DNA from: Bacilli bacterium
Lineage (GTDB): Bacteria > Bacillota_I > Bacilli_A > RF39 > UBA660
DNA: 41,909 bases
Reading direction: 5' to 3'
Assembly (NCBI GenBank): GCA_017406955.1
Contig: JAFQXM010000002.1
Coordinates: 1 to 41,909 of the forward strand
Shown here: positions 7,363 through 17,833 of the stretch, piece after piece
Position numbering within the stretch: position 1 is the first letter of the stretch
Layout of the letters: every line of letters starts with the position of its first letter
Position numbers and translations under genes: made by a program
The notes under the pieces: model-generated
What the model was told of the DNA's origin: nothing
The model's database searches: none
What the model saw: only the letters and a program-made list of their open reading frames with translations

Positions 7363-9420
7363 TTACATACCATTTAATTCAAAATACTTTTCAGCAACTC
7401 TTCCTGTTATTCTATACGTGACTAGACTTGCGAAATCACTTCTACCATTTGGATGTGAAGAATCTGGTGATGTTACTACTATTGACATTTTAGGTTTATT
7501 TGCCGGAGCATAACCTATAAATGAGCTTGTAATAGTTTCTGTATCAATTACTCCATCGTTATCAGTATCTAAGAAACTTTGAGAAGTCCCTGTCTTTCCT
7601 GCGGGATCATAGTCACTATCAATGTAACCAACTCCGTATGCTCCTGGTGCATGCGTAACTGCATAAAATCCTTCTTTTACTCTATTCATATATTCTATTT
7701 TAGTATCTATTTTATTTAATTTTTTAGGTTTAACTTTTAATATAATTTTACCTAATGAACCATCATCAGTTCCCTGATGTACTTCTTTTAGTAAATGTGG
7801 TTTTAATCTAGTTCCACCATTAGCAATCGTTGTGATATATTGTGATAATTGTATTGGTGTATACGTCTCATACTGTCCCATAACAAAATCTAATAAATTA
7901 CCTGCTTTATTATCTTTAGAAGTATATCCTAAACTTTCTACTGGTAAATCAATTCCAGTTTTTACTCCTAATCCAAATGAATGATACATATTTCTATAAG
8001 TATCAAAAGCCTTTTGATTAAAATTTAATTTCATTCCTCTAAAGTATTGTTGCCCATTAACTCTAATTGCTGTTTTAAATTGATATACGTTAGAACTTTT
8101 AGCTAAAGCTGTTATATCATTTATTCTTCCTAATGTATGAGATGAACACTTTTCTGGAACACCTGCTACTTCTATACATTCATCTACCATATATTCACCC
8201 ATTTTGATAGCTCCTGTATTATATCCAACCAACATTGAAGCTCCTTTTACTACTGATCCTGGTGTTATTGGAGAAGTTAGGATACTAGTAGTTGAATCTA
8301 TAACATCATTACCAACTATTTTTTTAGATGACATTGCTAATATTTCACCAGTATTTGGATCTTGTATTACTACACTTGAATGATCATAATAAGTAGTATT
8401 TGCTTCACCTTTAGTTCTAATTACTTCTTCTGTTAAAATATCTTCTAATTCTTTTTGAAGATTAATATCAATGGATAAAACTATATCATTACCTCTTTTA
8501 CCATCTTTAATTAATTTCAATTCATGAGAATTAATTACTTCATATTTATCTTTTTTACCCTTTAAATATTTTTCATATTGTTTTTCTATATAACTAAGTC
8601 CTACTCTATCATTTAGGGCATAACCTTTTTTTAAATACTCTACTTTATATTCACTAGGTAATCCCTGAGTTGTAGTAGAAACACTTCCTAATATACTTTT
8701 AAATGTTTCTCCATAAGGATATACTCTTTCCCATTCTAATTTTGTATTAAAACCATCTAATTTATTATTGTTTTCTGCAATATAAGCATACTCTTCATCA
8801 CTTACTTCACTTTTTATAGTCTTTTCATCATATGTGTAGCCTTTATTCATTAAATAATATAAATATGCACTCTTTAAATCTTCTTCAGTAAATCTAGATA
8901 AGTCATTATCTGTAATCCTATCTATTTTTAATTCTTCTATATCATTATAAGTTAATTTTCTAGTTTTTATTTTATCTTTTTCTTTTTTAGTTATTAATTT
9001 ATCACAATACTCTGGATATTTAGCTAGAAAGAACTCTTTTTTATTTCTTAAAGTTAGTTTATTATAATCAAGTTCGATATATGGAGATACTTTATAAGCT
9101 AAATTTACCATTTGTTTATTTGTATAGCCTTTTTCTTTCTTAAATACAATTGATTTTACAGCTCTATTATCTACAATAATATTGTAATTCCTATCATATA
9201 TTCTACCTCTAGGAGAAGAAGTACCTTCTATTTTAGTATTTGATAATTCTTTTATATCATCTTTATTTTTATTATTATCTATTATCATTACTTTATATAA
9301 ATTAATACTAATAATAGAAAAAAGAAAAATTACTACACCCAAAAATATAATCAATCTTTGATTGATAATTTTATCATAATTATTAGTTTTTTTTCTTTTA
9401 TTTGTATTTTTCTTTTTCAT
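7363..9420 (-). CDS. pbpA: Class B penicillin-binding protein (transpeptidase, PbpA/PBP2-like)
   Basis: Septal or elongation D,D-transpeptidase that cross-links peptidoglycan. A basic cytoplasmic tail (residues 1-22, KKKNTNKRKK) precedes one membrane helix (about 23-45). The dimerisation region begins at SSPRGRIYDRN (68-78). The transpeptidase domain carries all three catalytic motifs: SVVK at 389-392 (acylated Ser389), SSN at 442-444 and KTG at 609-611. Length 685 fits the family, and the N-terminal region is closest to the Bacillus PbpA/PbpH branch, so the elongation machinery is more likely than the septum. AGGAAGGAAA precedes the ATG. It is transcribed away from the small gene at 9495. 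Confidence 0.92.
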   Translation of the reverse strand: MKKKNTNKRKKTNNYDKIINQRLIIFLGVVIFLFSIISINLYKVMIIDNNKNKDDIKELSNTKIEGTSSPRGRIYDRNYNIIVDNRAVKSIVFKKEKGYTNKQMVNLAYKVSPYIELDYNKLTLRNKKEFFLAKYPEYCDKLITKKEKDKIKTRKLTYNDIEELKIDRITDNDLSRFTEEDLKSAYLYYLMNKGYTYDEKTIKSEVSDEEYAYIAENNNKLDGFNTKLEWERVYPYGETFKSILGSVSTTTQGLPSEYKVEYLKKGYALNDRVGLSYIEKQYEKYLKGKKDKYEVINSHELKLIKDGKRGNDIVLSIDINLQKELEDILTEEVIRTKGEANTTYYDHSSVVIQDPNTGEILAMSSKKIVGNDVIDSTTSILTSPITPGSVVKGASMLVGYNTGAIKMGEYMVDECIEVAGVPEKCSSHTLGRINDITALAKSSNVYQFKTAIRVNGQQYFRGMKLNFNQKAFDTYRNMYHSFGLGVKTGIDLPVESLGYTSKDNKAGNLLDFVMGQYETYTPIQLSQYITTIANGGTRLKPHLLKEVHQGTDDGSLGKIILKVKPKKLNKIDTKIEYMNRVKEGFYAVTHAPGAYGVGYIDSDYDPAGKTGTSQSFLDTDNDGVIDTETITSSFIGYAPANKPKMSIVVTSPDSSHPNGRSDFASLVTYRITGRVAEKYFELNGM

Positions 9421-9494
9421 GATATTTTCCTTCCTATTAATAGTTTATCACATTTTTTTAATCTTATTTCATATATTTTAATAAGAGGTGAAAA

Positions 9495-9746
9495 ATGTAT
9501 AAAGAATTAGCTTTAAAATATATTAAAAATTTAACACCAAAAAATATAGATGACTACGCTAAAGGGAAAGGTGTTACTTTAAGTAATGAAGAAATTAATA
9601 TAATTTTTAATTTTATATTACAATATTATGAAGATATATTAAATAAAAATACTAAAATTTTTAATAAATTAAAACCAAAAGTTAGTAATGATCTATATAA
9701 TAAAATTATTTCTTTATATGAAGAAAATAAGAATAAGTATTTATAA
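9495..9746 (+). CDS. Small helical protein, DUF2624-like
   Basis: An 83-residue soluble helical protein and the only complete plus-strand gene here. The pattern LTPKNIDDYAKGKGVTLSNEEINIIFNFI followed by a second helix pair resembles the Bacillus DUF2624 proteins (YqfT-like), whose function is not known. AAGAGGTG lies 5 nt before the ATG. The short divergent gap with the pbpA-like gene (9421-9494) must hold both promoters; I do not see clear consensus boxes. Confidence 0.7.
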   Translation: MYKELALKYIKNLTPKNIDDYAKGKGVTLSNEEINIIFNFILQYYEDILNKNTKIFNKLKPKVSNDLYNKIISLYEENKNKYL

Positions 9747-9757
9747 TACTTATTCTT
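9729..9757. terminator. Bidirectional terminator between the small gene and thyA
   Basis: A 13-bp perfect stem (9729-9741 with 9745-9757) and 3-nt loop, with T-rich tails on both strands, between convergent genes. Confidence 0.85.
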
Positions 9758-10939
9758 TTATATACCTAATGGAAATTTTAGTTGTTTATTTTTTACTTTT
9801 ATTTCTTCTATTGGATAATCTTTTATTTTAATATCATTTACTTTAAAATCATCAAAATATTTTATGTCTTTATTTAATTCTATTTTTGGATTACAATTTA
9901 TTGGTTCTCTAGAAAGTAATTCTATAGCTTGATCTATATGTCTATCATATATCTGAACATTTATTGGTTTCCAGGTAAAAATACCTGGTTCTAAACCTAA
10001 TTCTCTAGCAACCATTTTTTGTAGTACTACATATTGTACTTGATTAATGCATCCTGCAGTTGCGAAATCACTTGATCTTTGAACCATTGTCATATCTAAA
10101 TAATCTTTACCATTCCATTCATGTCTAACATTCCAAATAGTTAGAAATGCACAAGGTTTTAATCCATGAGGATCATTAAAATCATCTTGTTGCCACAGAC
10201 TTGTAATATTTCGTCTATTATCCATATTATTCTTTATATTTTCTATAACTTGTTCTTTTAATAAATTGTGTTTTCTAACTGTTTCTCCATAGCAAGAACC
10301 AATAGTAGGATGATTTTTTTTATTTAATATGTAATTACCATTTTCATCTTTTAAAGCCCAGTCTTTCCACCAGTTATTAATATTATGATTTTCATTCCAA
10401 GTATTTTTACCTAATAATTCATCAAATTCTACTAAATCATTACTTTGTTTTTGATATATCCAAAGTATTTCAGCAATAGATGCTTTAGTAGCAATCGGTC
10501 TTAATGTTATTAGAGGAGATTCTCCCTTAGATAAGTCATAATTACATTCTATTCCATTATTAACACTTAGTGTATGAGCAGGTGAAAATAATTTTATACC
10601 ATCTTTATACTTTTTTATTTTATCATTTACTGCAAGTTTTATTTCATAACCATCTTCTGTTATAATAACATTTCTTTTTATATTATACTTAGCATTCTTA
10701 TAAAAATCTTCATATTTAGGACGTGGGTCATCATCCAAAGTACCATTTTGTAGGATATTATCTAATATCAGTTTTGTATACATATCTCCTTTTGTACCAA
10801 TCGGATCATTATTTGAATCTAATAGTTTTTTGTCATTATATTTAACTTTTGGATAACTATAATGCTTCAAACTTAAAATATTTTCACCTAATTTTAGCTT
10901 TTTTGTATTAATTTTATTTATATCAAAATTTTTTATCAT
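9758..10939 (-). CDS. thyA: Thymidylate synthase, divergent B. subtilis ThyA type
   Basis: Methylates dUMP to dTMP with methylene-tetrahydrofolate. Recognisable blocks: IAEILWIYQKQSNDL (about 155-169), the dimer-interface arginines NRRNITSLW (241-249), the nucleophile Cys263 in KPCAF, QRSSDF (287-292), Asn299 at the dUMP-discriminating position, IYDRHIDQ (330-337) and a C-terminal DDFKVND. The Val/Ala after the catalytic Cys and the QYVVLQ block match B. subtilis ThyA rather than E. coli. It is about 110 residues longer than usual, mainly an N-terminal extension and an insert at about 66-120. Gln329 stands where His207 of the E. coli enzyme is expected. AGGAGGTG precedes the ATG. Confidence 0.87.
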   Translation of the reverse strand: MIKNFDINKINTKKLKLGENILSLKHYSYPKVKYNDKKLLDSNNDPIGTKGDMYTKLILDNILQNGTLDDDPRPKYEDFYKNAKYNIKRNVIITEDGYEIKLAVNDKIKKYKDGIKLFSPAHTLSVNNGIECNYDLSKGESPLITLRPIATKASIAEILWIYQKQSNDLVEFDELLGKNTWNENHNINNWWKDWALKDENGNYILNKKNHPTIGSCYGETVRKHNLLKEQVIENIKNNMDNRRNITSLWQQDDFNDPHGLKPCAFLTIWNVRHEWNGKDYLDMTMVQRSSDFATAGCINQVQYVVLQKMVARELGLEPGIFTWKPINVQIYDRHIDQAIELLSREPINCNPKIELNKDIKYFDDFKVNDIKIKDYPIEEIKVKNKQLKFPLGI

Positions 10940-10988
10940 ACCGAATCACCTCCTAATATTATATATTATTTAATATTTTTAGACAAGA

Positions 10989-11012
10989 AAAAGAAAGTTT
11001 TTCCTTTCTTTT
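10989..11012 (-). terminator. Terminator of the hrcA-grpE-dnaK-dnaJ operon
   Basis: Nine-bp stem (10989-10997 with 11004-11012), 6-nt loop and T-rich tail on the minus strand; overlaps the dnaJ stop codon and lies ahead of thyA. Confidence 0.65.
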
Positions 11013-12162
11013 ATTTATTATTCTTTGTGAATTTATTAAATTTTGTAATTTCTGATGTATCTAAATTAGTTTTTGATAATTTATCAATTAATGATTTTTG
11101 TTCACGTGTTAGTTTTTTAGGAGTATAGACTTTAAATATTACAAACATATCTCCTTTTCTATTATTGTGTTCATTATCAATACCTTTGCCTTTAATACGT
11201 TGTTTATCTCCACTATTAGTACCAGCTTTTATATTTAATTTTACATTACCATATAGTGTTGGGATATCTTTTTTACAACCTATAGTAGCTTCTGTAAATG
11301 TAAGTGGTACCTCTAGATATATATCATCATTATCTCTAACGAAATATTCGTGTTCATTAACTACAAATTCTAAATATAAATCACCATTATGACCACCATT
11401 AGTTCCAGGATTACCTTTACCACTAACTCTTAGTCTATCTCCAGTATTGATTCCTGCTGGAATATTAACTGTAATAGTTTTATTTTTCTTTATTTTACCT
11501 TTACCATGACATTTACCACATTTTGTTTTATATGTTTTACCAATACCTCCACATTCAGGACAAGTGCTCTTAGACATAAATGCACCTAAAATAGTGTGTT
11601 GTTCCCTAGTTATTGTCCCGCTACCATGGCATGTAGAACATGTTTCTTCATCGAAACCACCCTTACCATTACATTCTTCACAGTCTTCTACAACATCTAA
11701 ATCAAATTTTTTATGAGTACCATATACTGCTTCTTCAAAATCTAAATCCATTCTCATTAATACATCACTACCACGAGTAGCTCTTGTACGTGAAGATGTT
11801 CCAAAATCAAATCCTGATGAGAAGCTACTTCCAGCTCCTCCTCCAAAGATTGAATCAAATATATCTCCAAAGTCAAAAGTCGAAGAATCAAATCCTCCAC
11901 CAAAACCATTAAAACCAGCTCCTCCAGGACCATTATTTACTCCTGCGTGACCAAACTGATCATAGGCTTTTCTTTTAGAGTCATCTGATAATACTGAATA
12001 TGCTTCTTGAGCTTCTTTAAACTTTTTTTCAGCATCTGGATTATCCTTATTTAAATCTGGGTGAAATTCTTTTGCTTTCTTACGAAAAGCACTTTTAATT
12101 TCAGCATCAGTAGCATTTTTAGATACTCCTAATACATCATAATAATCTCTTTTTTCTGCCAT
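11011..12162 (-). CDS. dnaJ: Chaperone DnaJ (Hsp40)
   Basis: Co-chaperone that delivers substrates to DnaK and stimulates its ATPase. In order: J domain with HPD (about residues 34-36), a Gly/Phe-rich linker (about 75-125), the zinc-finger region with four CxxCxGxG repeats (CEECNGKG, CSTCHGSG, CPECGGIG, CGKCHGKG, about 150-225), and the C-terminal substrate-binding domains. Length 383 is normal. AGAGGTGATTAA precedes the ATG. It is the last gene of the heat-shock operon; prmA and rsmE, which follow dnaJ in Bacillus, are absent here and thyA comes next. Confidence 0.98.
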   Translation of the reverse strand: MAEKRDYYDVLGVSKNATDAEIKSAFRKKAKEFHPDLNKDNPDAEKKFKEAQEAYSVLSDDSKRKAYDQFGHAGVNNGPGGAGFNGFGGGFDSSTFDFGDIFDSIFGGGAGSSFSSGFDFGTSSRTRATRGSDVLMRMDLDFEEAVYGTHKKFDLDVVEDCEECNGKGGFDEETCSTCHGSGTITREQHTILGAFMSKSTCPECGGIGKTYKTKCGKCHGKGKIKKNKTITVNIPAGINTGDRLRVSGKGNPGTNGGHNGDLYLEFVVNEHEYFVRDNDDIYLEVPLTFTEATIGCKKDIPTLYGNVKLNIKAGTNSGDKQRIKGKGIDNEHNNRKGDMFVIFKVYTPKKLTREQKSLIDKLSKTNLDTSEITKFNKFTKNNK

Positions 12163-12188
12163 TTAATCACCTCTAGCTTATATTAACA

Positions 12189-12223
12189 ATATTAAGGAAG
12201 TAGTAAATACTACTCCTTAATAT
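12189..12223 (-). other. Hairpin between dnaK and dnaJ
   Basis: Strong imperfect inverted repeat (10 bp at 12189-12198 with 12214-12223, plus 5 bp inside, one bulged base). There is no T-run after it on the minus strand, so it is more likely an mRNA stability or processing element than a full terminator. It could lower dnaJ relative to dnaK. Confidence 0.6.
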
Positions 12224-12224
12224 C

Positions 12225-14042
<1,818 letters not shown>

Positions 14043-14053
14043 TTATCTCTCCT

Positions 14054-14587
14054 TTATTTTTGATTTATTTTAACTGCGGCAGGTCTAATAACTCTACCTT
14101 TTAATTTATAACCTTTAGATAAAACTTCAATAACTATATCATCATCTTTATCTTCAATACAATCTGTTACTAAAGCTTCTTCTAAATTAGGATCAAATTC
14201 TTCTCCAACCCTATTAATTACTTCTACTCCAGCTTTTTCTAAAATATTCATTAAATTACTATAAATCATTTTAATTCCATCAATAAATTTAGAATTCTCA
14301 TTATTAGAATCTAATGCTCTTTCAAAATTATCAATTACTGGAAGTAATTCTAATATTAAGTCTTGATTAGCAAACTTTAATATATTAGCAGTTTCTTCAT
14401 CTTTTCTTTTACGATAATTAATAAGTTCTGCTTGAGCCAATCTAACTTTTTCTTCTAAAACTTTGTTACTTTCAGTTAATTTAGAAATTTCTTCTTCAAT
14501 CTTTAACATTTCTTTATTAACATCTTTTTTAGATTTTTTCTTTACTTTAACTTCTTCATCTAAAGTTTCAACTTTCTCTTTTGCCAT
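14054..14587 (-). CDS. grpE: Nucleotide exchange factor GrpE
   Basis: Dimeric exchange factor that releases ADP from DnaK. A Lys/Glu-rich N-terminal coil (about residues 1-60) leads to the family core NYRKRKDEE, LLPVIDNFERAL and the C-terminal beta domain ending in GYKLKGRVIRPAAVKI. Length 177 is normal. The gene lies 5 nt after hrcA and 14 nt before dnaK in the standard Bacillus order. Confidence 0.97.
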   Translation of the reverse strand: MAKEKVETLDEEVKVKKKSKKDVNKEMLKIEEEISKLTESNKVLEEKVRLAQAELINYRKRKDEETANILKFANQDLILELLPVIDNFERALDSNNENSKFIDGIKMIYSNLMNILEKAGVEVINRVGEEFDPNLEEALVTDCIEDKDDDIVIEVLSKGYKLKGRVIRPAAVKINQK

Positions 14588-14592
14588 AATAC

Positions 14593-15579
14593 CTACCTTT
14601 CAATATTTTCTTTCATGTATTCTAACATGGAAACAACTCGATCATATTCCATTCTTTTAGGACCAATGATCGCTAAAGTTCCTTCTTCACCACCAGTATT
14701 AAATTTAGTTTTAATAACTGTAACATCATCATCAATATTAGATTCTTTACCAATATATACTTTAATATTATTATCAGAATCTTCTTCTATTCTTTCTAAT
14801 AGTTCTTCATCTTCTAATTTATTAAAGACATTTTTAATTTTATCTACGTTACTAAACTCTGGTTGATTTAAGAACTTAGATTTACCTACCACATTAACAT
14901 CATGATTTGTAAAATCATTAAATACATGATAGAAGGCATTATATAATTGTTCATGCTGTTTTACATATTTACCTATAATTGGTTTAATTTCATACTCTAA
15001 TTTAGTAGAAATTTCATCAATTGGAGTACCTACTATTAACTTATTAATTAATCCTACTGTCTTTGTAATTTCATCTAAAGAGACATCTTTAAGTTTAATA
15101 TTTTTATGTTCTACATGTCCTTTATCAGTAACTATAATTACTATCATGCTTACATCATCAATCGGAACTACTTCTATTTGTTTAAGAAGATTCTCATGAG
15201 AGGTACTACCAAGTACTACAGTAGCATAATTAGTCATATCTGATATAACCTGCAAACTCTTAGTTATTACATCAGATAGGGCAAGTTGCTGATTATGAAA
15301 TACTAATTGAAGTCTTAACATATCTTCACCAGTCATCTTCTTAGATTCCATTAAGTTATCTACATAATAACGATAACCTGCCTCACTAGGAATACGACCT
15401 GAAGATGTATGAGTCTTTTCTAGAAGTTTTTTATTTTCTAATGTAGCCATCTCGTTACGAATAGTCGCACTAGAACATTTTAACTTCTTACTAATTAAAT
15501 TAGATCCTACTGGTTTAACTAATTTAATATAGTGTTCAACTATTAACTTCAATATTTTATTCTGTCTATCAGTTAACAT
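14593..15579 (-). CDS. hrcA: Heat-inducible transcription repressor HrcA
   Basis: Repressor that binds CIRCE operators and, with GroEL, controls class I heat-shock genes. The N-terminal winged helix (LTDRQNKILKLIVEHYIKLVKPVGS, with SSATIRNEMATLE as recognition helix) is followed by the GAF-like dimer domain and EGTLAIIGPKRMEYDRV near the C-terminus. A GTG six codons upstream keeps the frame open, but GGGGGA lies 6 nt before the ATG at 15577-15579, giving 328 residues. It is the first gene of the operon; the promoter and CIRCE elements directly upstream imply autorepression. Confidence 0.97.
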   Translation of the reverse strand: MLTDRQNKILKLIVEHYIKLVKPVGSNLISKKLKCSSATIRNEMATLENKKLLEKTHTSSGRIPSEAGYRYYVDNLMESKKMTGEDMLRLQLVFHNQQLALSDVITKSLQVISDMTNYATVVLGSTSHENLLKQIEVVPIDDVSMIVIIVTDKGHVEHKNIKLKDVSLDEITKTVGLINKLIVGTPIDEISTKLEYEIKPIIGKYVKQHEQLYNAFYHVFNDFTNHDVNVVGKSKFLNQPEFSNVDKIKNVFNKLEDEELLERIEEDSDNNIKVYIGKESNIDDDVTVIKTKFNTGGEEGTLAIIGPKRMEYDRVVSMLEYMKENIER

Positions 15580-15590
15580 AAGCATTCCCC

Positions 15591-15617
15591 CTAGCACTAT
15601 TATTATACGAGTGCTAA
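15591..15617 (-). promoter_or_regulatory. CIRCE operator (HrcA site), downstream of the promoter
   Basis: Inverted repeat with the canonical 9-nt arms and 9-nt spacer: left arm 15591-15599 (7 of 9 matches to TTAGCACTC), right arm GAGTGCTAA (15609-15617, perfect). It sits between the -10 box and the hrcA ribosome binding site, the usual place. Confidence 0.9.
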
Positions 15618-15621
15618 AGTT

Positions 15622-15650
15622 ATTGTATGATAAAAATTAGCACTTGTCAA
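15622..15650 (-). promoter_or_regulatory. Promoter of the hrcA-grpE-dnaK-dnaJ operon
   Basis: On the minus strand: TTGACA (15645-15650), 17-nt spacer, TACAAT (15622-15627). The -35 box lies inside the loop of the hairpin at 15634-15667, and CIRCE lies at the start of the transcript. Confidence 0.9.
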
Positions 15651-15667
15651 TAGTAAAGTGCTAATTT
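15634..15667 (-). promoter_or_regulatory. CIRCE-like inverted repeat that is also a terminator-like hairpin
   Basis: Arms TTAGCACTT (15637-15645) and AAGTGCTAA (15656-15664) differ from CIRCE only at the innermost base but are 10 nt apart, not 9. The repeat extends to 12 bp and is followed on the minus strand by TTTTTAT, so it can also terminate transcription coming from the gene at 15675-16736. It overlaps the -35 box of the heat-shock promoter. Confidence 0.7.
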
Positions 15668-15674
15668 AAATAAT

Positions 15675-16736
15675 TTAATATTCTATTTTACTTTTTGGTA
15701 CTTCAATTACTGGTCTTACTCCAATATTTTGACCATCTTTATCATTTTTTAATGGATATACATTTCTTCCCATACCATCTACTATTAGATGTTTATTCAT
15801 TGATTTAGGTGCAGTAGAAACTGTTTCTAACCAATAGCCTTTAGTCTCTTCATTATCTTTACCTGAATCATATGTTGTATATATAACAAAGTATTCACAA
15901 TATCCTTTTGCTTGTCCAAGTGGAGTATCTCCTGTTATTGATGAATTATATTTAGCAATAGTGGGACAAGCTGCTTTTATTTCATCATATGTTGGTAATC
16001 GTGCTGCCCTATTTGTATATGGACATGTCACTCTTTCAACTCCATCTTCATCTTTTATTCTTCTAGTTTCATTAGTAAGTTTAACATTTTTCCATTGTGA
16101 TGTTGTTGGTAACTGATTGACCGCTACATTTGGACAGGTTTCTTGAGCAGCAGTCAAAGTCGCTGTAGTATTATTACTATAAGCAAAACCTGATTTTTTA
16201 TTAGAATCTATAAATTTCCCTCCTGACACATTAGCAAAAAATATTAATACTGCATAATCACTATCTGATTCTAAATCTGTTACATAAAAGAATAACTCTA
16301 ATTTGTTTCTATCTCCATTTGGATCATCTTGAAAATTACCATCTCCATTGACATCGCAAACAAAAACATCTCCAGATTTAAAAACTCCCGGTGTTCCTAC
16401 TTGTCCATATGTTATATTAGCATCTACAGCATAGCCACCTAATTTAGTAGGATCATGCCTACAGTTATAACAATGATTATCATAACATGATGCTTGTTTT
16501 AAAAGTGGGCACTTGCCTACTAACAACTTATTAGTACCTGATACTCTTCTACATATAGGATCATCTTTATCATAGTATTGAAGTAAATCTTTTTTTATAT
16601 CATCTGATAAGTTTTTGGTATTACTTCTAGTTGTTCCTAACATACTCATTATAGATAGCACTATCATAAACATCATTAATATAAGAGTATATAGCATAGT
16701 AGATACTGCAAAACCTCTATTATTTACTTTTTTCAT
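15675..16736 (-). CDS. Membrane-anchored surface protein with prepilin-like N-terminus and a shared C-terminal domain
   Basis: 353 residues. The N-terminus resembles a type III signal: a short basic leader ending in NNRGF, then a hydrophobic helix (about residues 9-33), but Glu at position +5 of the mature form is missing, so processing by a prepilin peptidase is doubtful. The exported part (from about 60) has two Cys-rich stretches, a Ca-binding-like CDVNGDGNF, FFYVTDLESDSDYAVLI, QLPTTSQWKNV, ARLPTYDEI and ends GVRPVIEVPKSKIEY. This domain recurs at 23901-25277 and 25298-26248. RLPT and GVRP suggest a C-type-lectin/FGE-like fold, which is inference. It follows rsmD by 25 nt. Confidence 0.75.
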   Translation of the reverse strand: MKKVNNRGFAVSTMLYTLILMMFMIVLSIMSMLGTTRSNTKNLSDDIKKDLLQYYDKDDPICRRVSGTNKLLVGKCPLLKQASCYDNHCYNCRHDPTKLGGYAVDANITYGQVGTPGVFKSGDVFVCDVNGDGNFQDDPNGDRNKLELFFYVTDLESDSDYAVLIFFANVSGGKFIDSNKKSGFAYSNNTTATLTAAQETCPNVAVNQLPTTSQWKNVKLTNETRRIKDEDGVERVTCPYTNRAARLPTYDEIKAACPTIAKYNSSITGDTPLGQAKGYCEYFVIYTTYDSGKDNEETKGYWLETVSTAPKSMNKHLIVDGMGRNVYPLKNDKDGQNIGVRPVIEVPKSKIEY

Positions 16737-16761
16737 TTATACCACCTATCTTAAAGTAATT

Positions 16762-17310
16762 TTAACATATATACTTTAATATTACCACTAATTTATCTTT
16801 ATATTTTTTCTCTTTTACAACTATATAATCTTTGTTATATGAAATTTTATCAATACTACTACTTTCTATAACTATTATTCCTTCTTTATTTAATAATTTA
16901 TATTTAGTTATTAAATCTATACTATTTTTTATATACTCACTTTTATATGGTGGATCTAAAAAAATAATATCAAATTTTATGTTATTATCATAATACTCTT
17001 TTAAAGCTCTTTTATAATCAAGTTTTGATAGTTTATAATCTTTAATATTTATACTTTCTATATTTTTCTTAATAATATTGTATGCCTCACTACTTTTATC
17101 ATTTAAATAAGCATATTTTGATCCCATACTTAAAGATTCAATTCCTAAAGATCCACTTCCAGAAAATAGATCTAAAATTATAGAATCTTTTACATAATCT
17201 TGAATACTTGCGAATAAACTTTCTTTTACTCTATCCATTGTAGGTCTTGTGCCATCTATATTATATCCTAATAGTTTTCGACCCTTATACTTACCACTTA
17301 TAACTTTCAT
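16762..17310 (-). CDS. rsmD: 16S rRNA (guanine966-N2)-methyltransferase
   Basis: SAM-dependent methyltransferase that modifies G966 of 16S rRNA. Signature parts: ISGKYKGRKL at the start, RPTMDRVKESLF (about 23-34), the SAM motif LDLFSGSGSLGIE (about 47-59), and the catalytic motif DPPY (about 119-122). Length 182 is normal. The ATG at 17308-17310 overlaps the stop of ylbF as ATGA, which marks translational coupling, and the TTG two codons earlier is too near AGGAG. In Bacillus this gene (ylbH) follows ylbF-ylbG; ylbG is missing here. Confidence 0.95.
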   Translation of the reverse strand: MKVISGKYKGRKLLGYNIDGTRPTMDRVKESLFASIQDYVKDSIILDLFSGSGSLGIESLSMGSKYAYLNDKSSEAYNIIKKNIESINIKDYKLSKLDYKRALKEYYDNNIKFDIIFLDPPYKSEYIKNSIDLITKYKLLNKEGIIVIESSSIDKISYNKDYIVVKEKKYKDKLVVILKYIC

Positions 17311-17588
17311 TTGCAATTACTCCTGTTACTTATAGTTTTTAATTTACTATTAATTGACATAATTAATAAGTTAATTTCTGTTTCACTTTCTTTATATTCT
17401 TTATATAAACTATTATTATATATTTCATATTTTAAATCTTTAGATGGATACTTTTTATAATTATTTATTAAAGATAGTAATTCTTTATTATTTTTTATTT
17501 TATTATTTAGATTTCTAATATTTATAACATTATTATCTTTATCTAATACTTTTTTTAAATTGTCTATTTTTTCAATTAATTCTTCCAT
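17307..17588 (-). CDS. ylbF: YlbF/YmcA family protein (short)
   Basis: 93 residues, helical. The core NKELLSLINNYKKYP and the later SETEINLLIMSINSKL fit the YlbF/YmcA (DUF964) family, which in B. subtilis forms a complex with YmcA and YaaT that guides RNase Y and phosphorelay output. Bacillus YlbF is longer (about 149) with a Cys-rich tail that is absent here. The neighbours ylbE, ylbD and rsmD support the call. No ribosome binding site is visible before the ATG, so initiation may depend on coupling or be leaderless. Confidence 0.72.
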   Translation of the reverse strand: MEELIEKIDNLKKVLDKDNNVINIRNLNNKIKNNKELLSLINNYKKYPSKDLKYEIYNNSLYKEYKESETEINLLIMSINSKLKTISNRSNCK

Positions 17589-17609
17589 ATATAGATTTTA
17601 TCATAAATT

Positions 17610-17831
17610 TTATTTTAATACATCAAAAAAAGTAGAAATTAAATTTATATTTCTAGATAAATTCTCTATTTTATCACTAGTAGTTAATTTATATTTTTCT
17701 TTCATTTCATTTTCTAAATATTTTATGTTTTTACTATCCCTATTTAAATACTTATACCAAGAAGAGTTTTCTCTTAAATATCTATATAAATTAGGATCAT
17801 TTTTTATTCTATTAATTATATATGTTTCCAT
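17610..17831 (-). CDS. ylbE: YlbE-like small protein
   Basis: 73 residues, helical, with the family pattern LYRYLRENSSWYKYLNRDS followed by LENEMKEKYKLT and a hydrophobic C-terminal helix. This matches Bacillus YlbE in length and in the F/Y-x-x-L-R-x-x-x-x-W-Y-x-x-L core. Function is not known. It begins 2 nt after ylbD ends, so the two are co-transcribed. Confidence 0.8.
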   Translation of the reverse strand: METYIINRIKNDPNLYRYLRENSSWYKYLNRDSKNIKYLENEMKEKYKLTTSDKIENLSRNINLISTFFDVLK

Positions 17832-17833
17832 AT

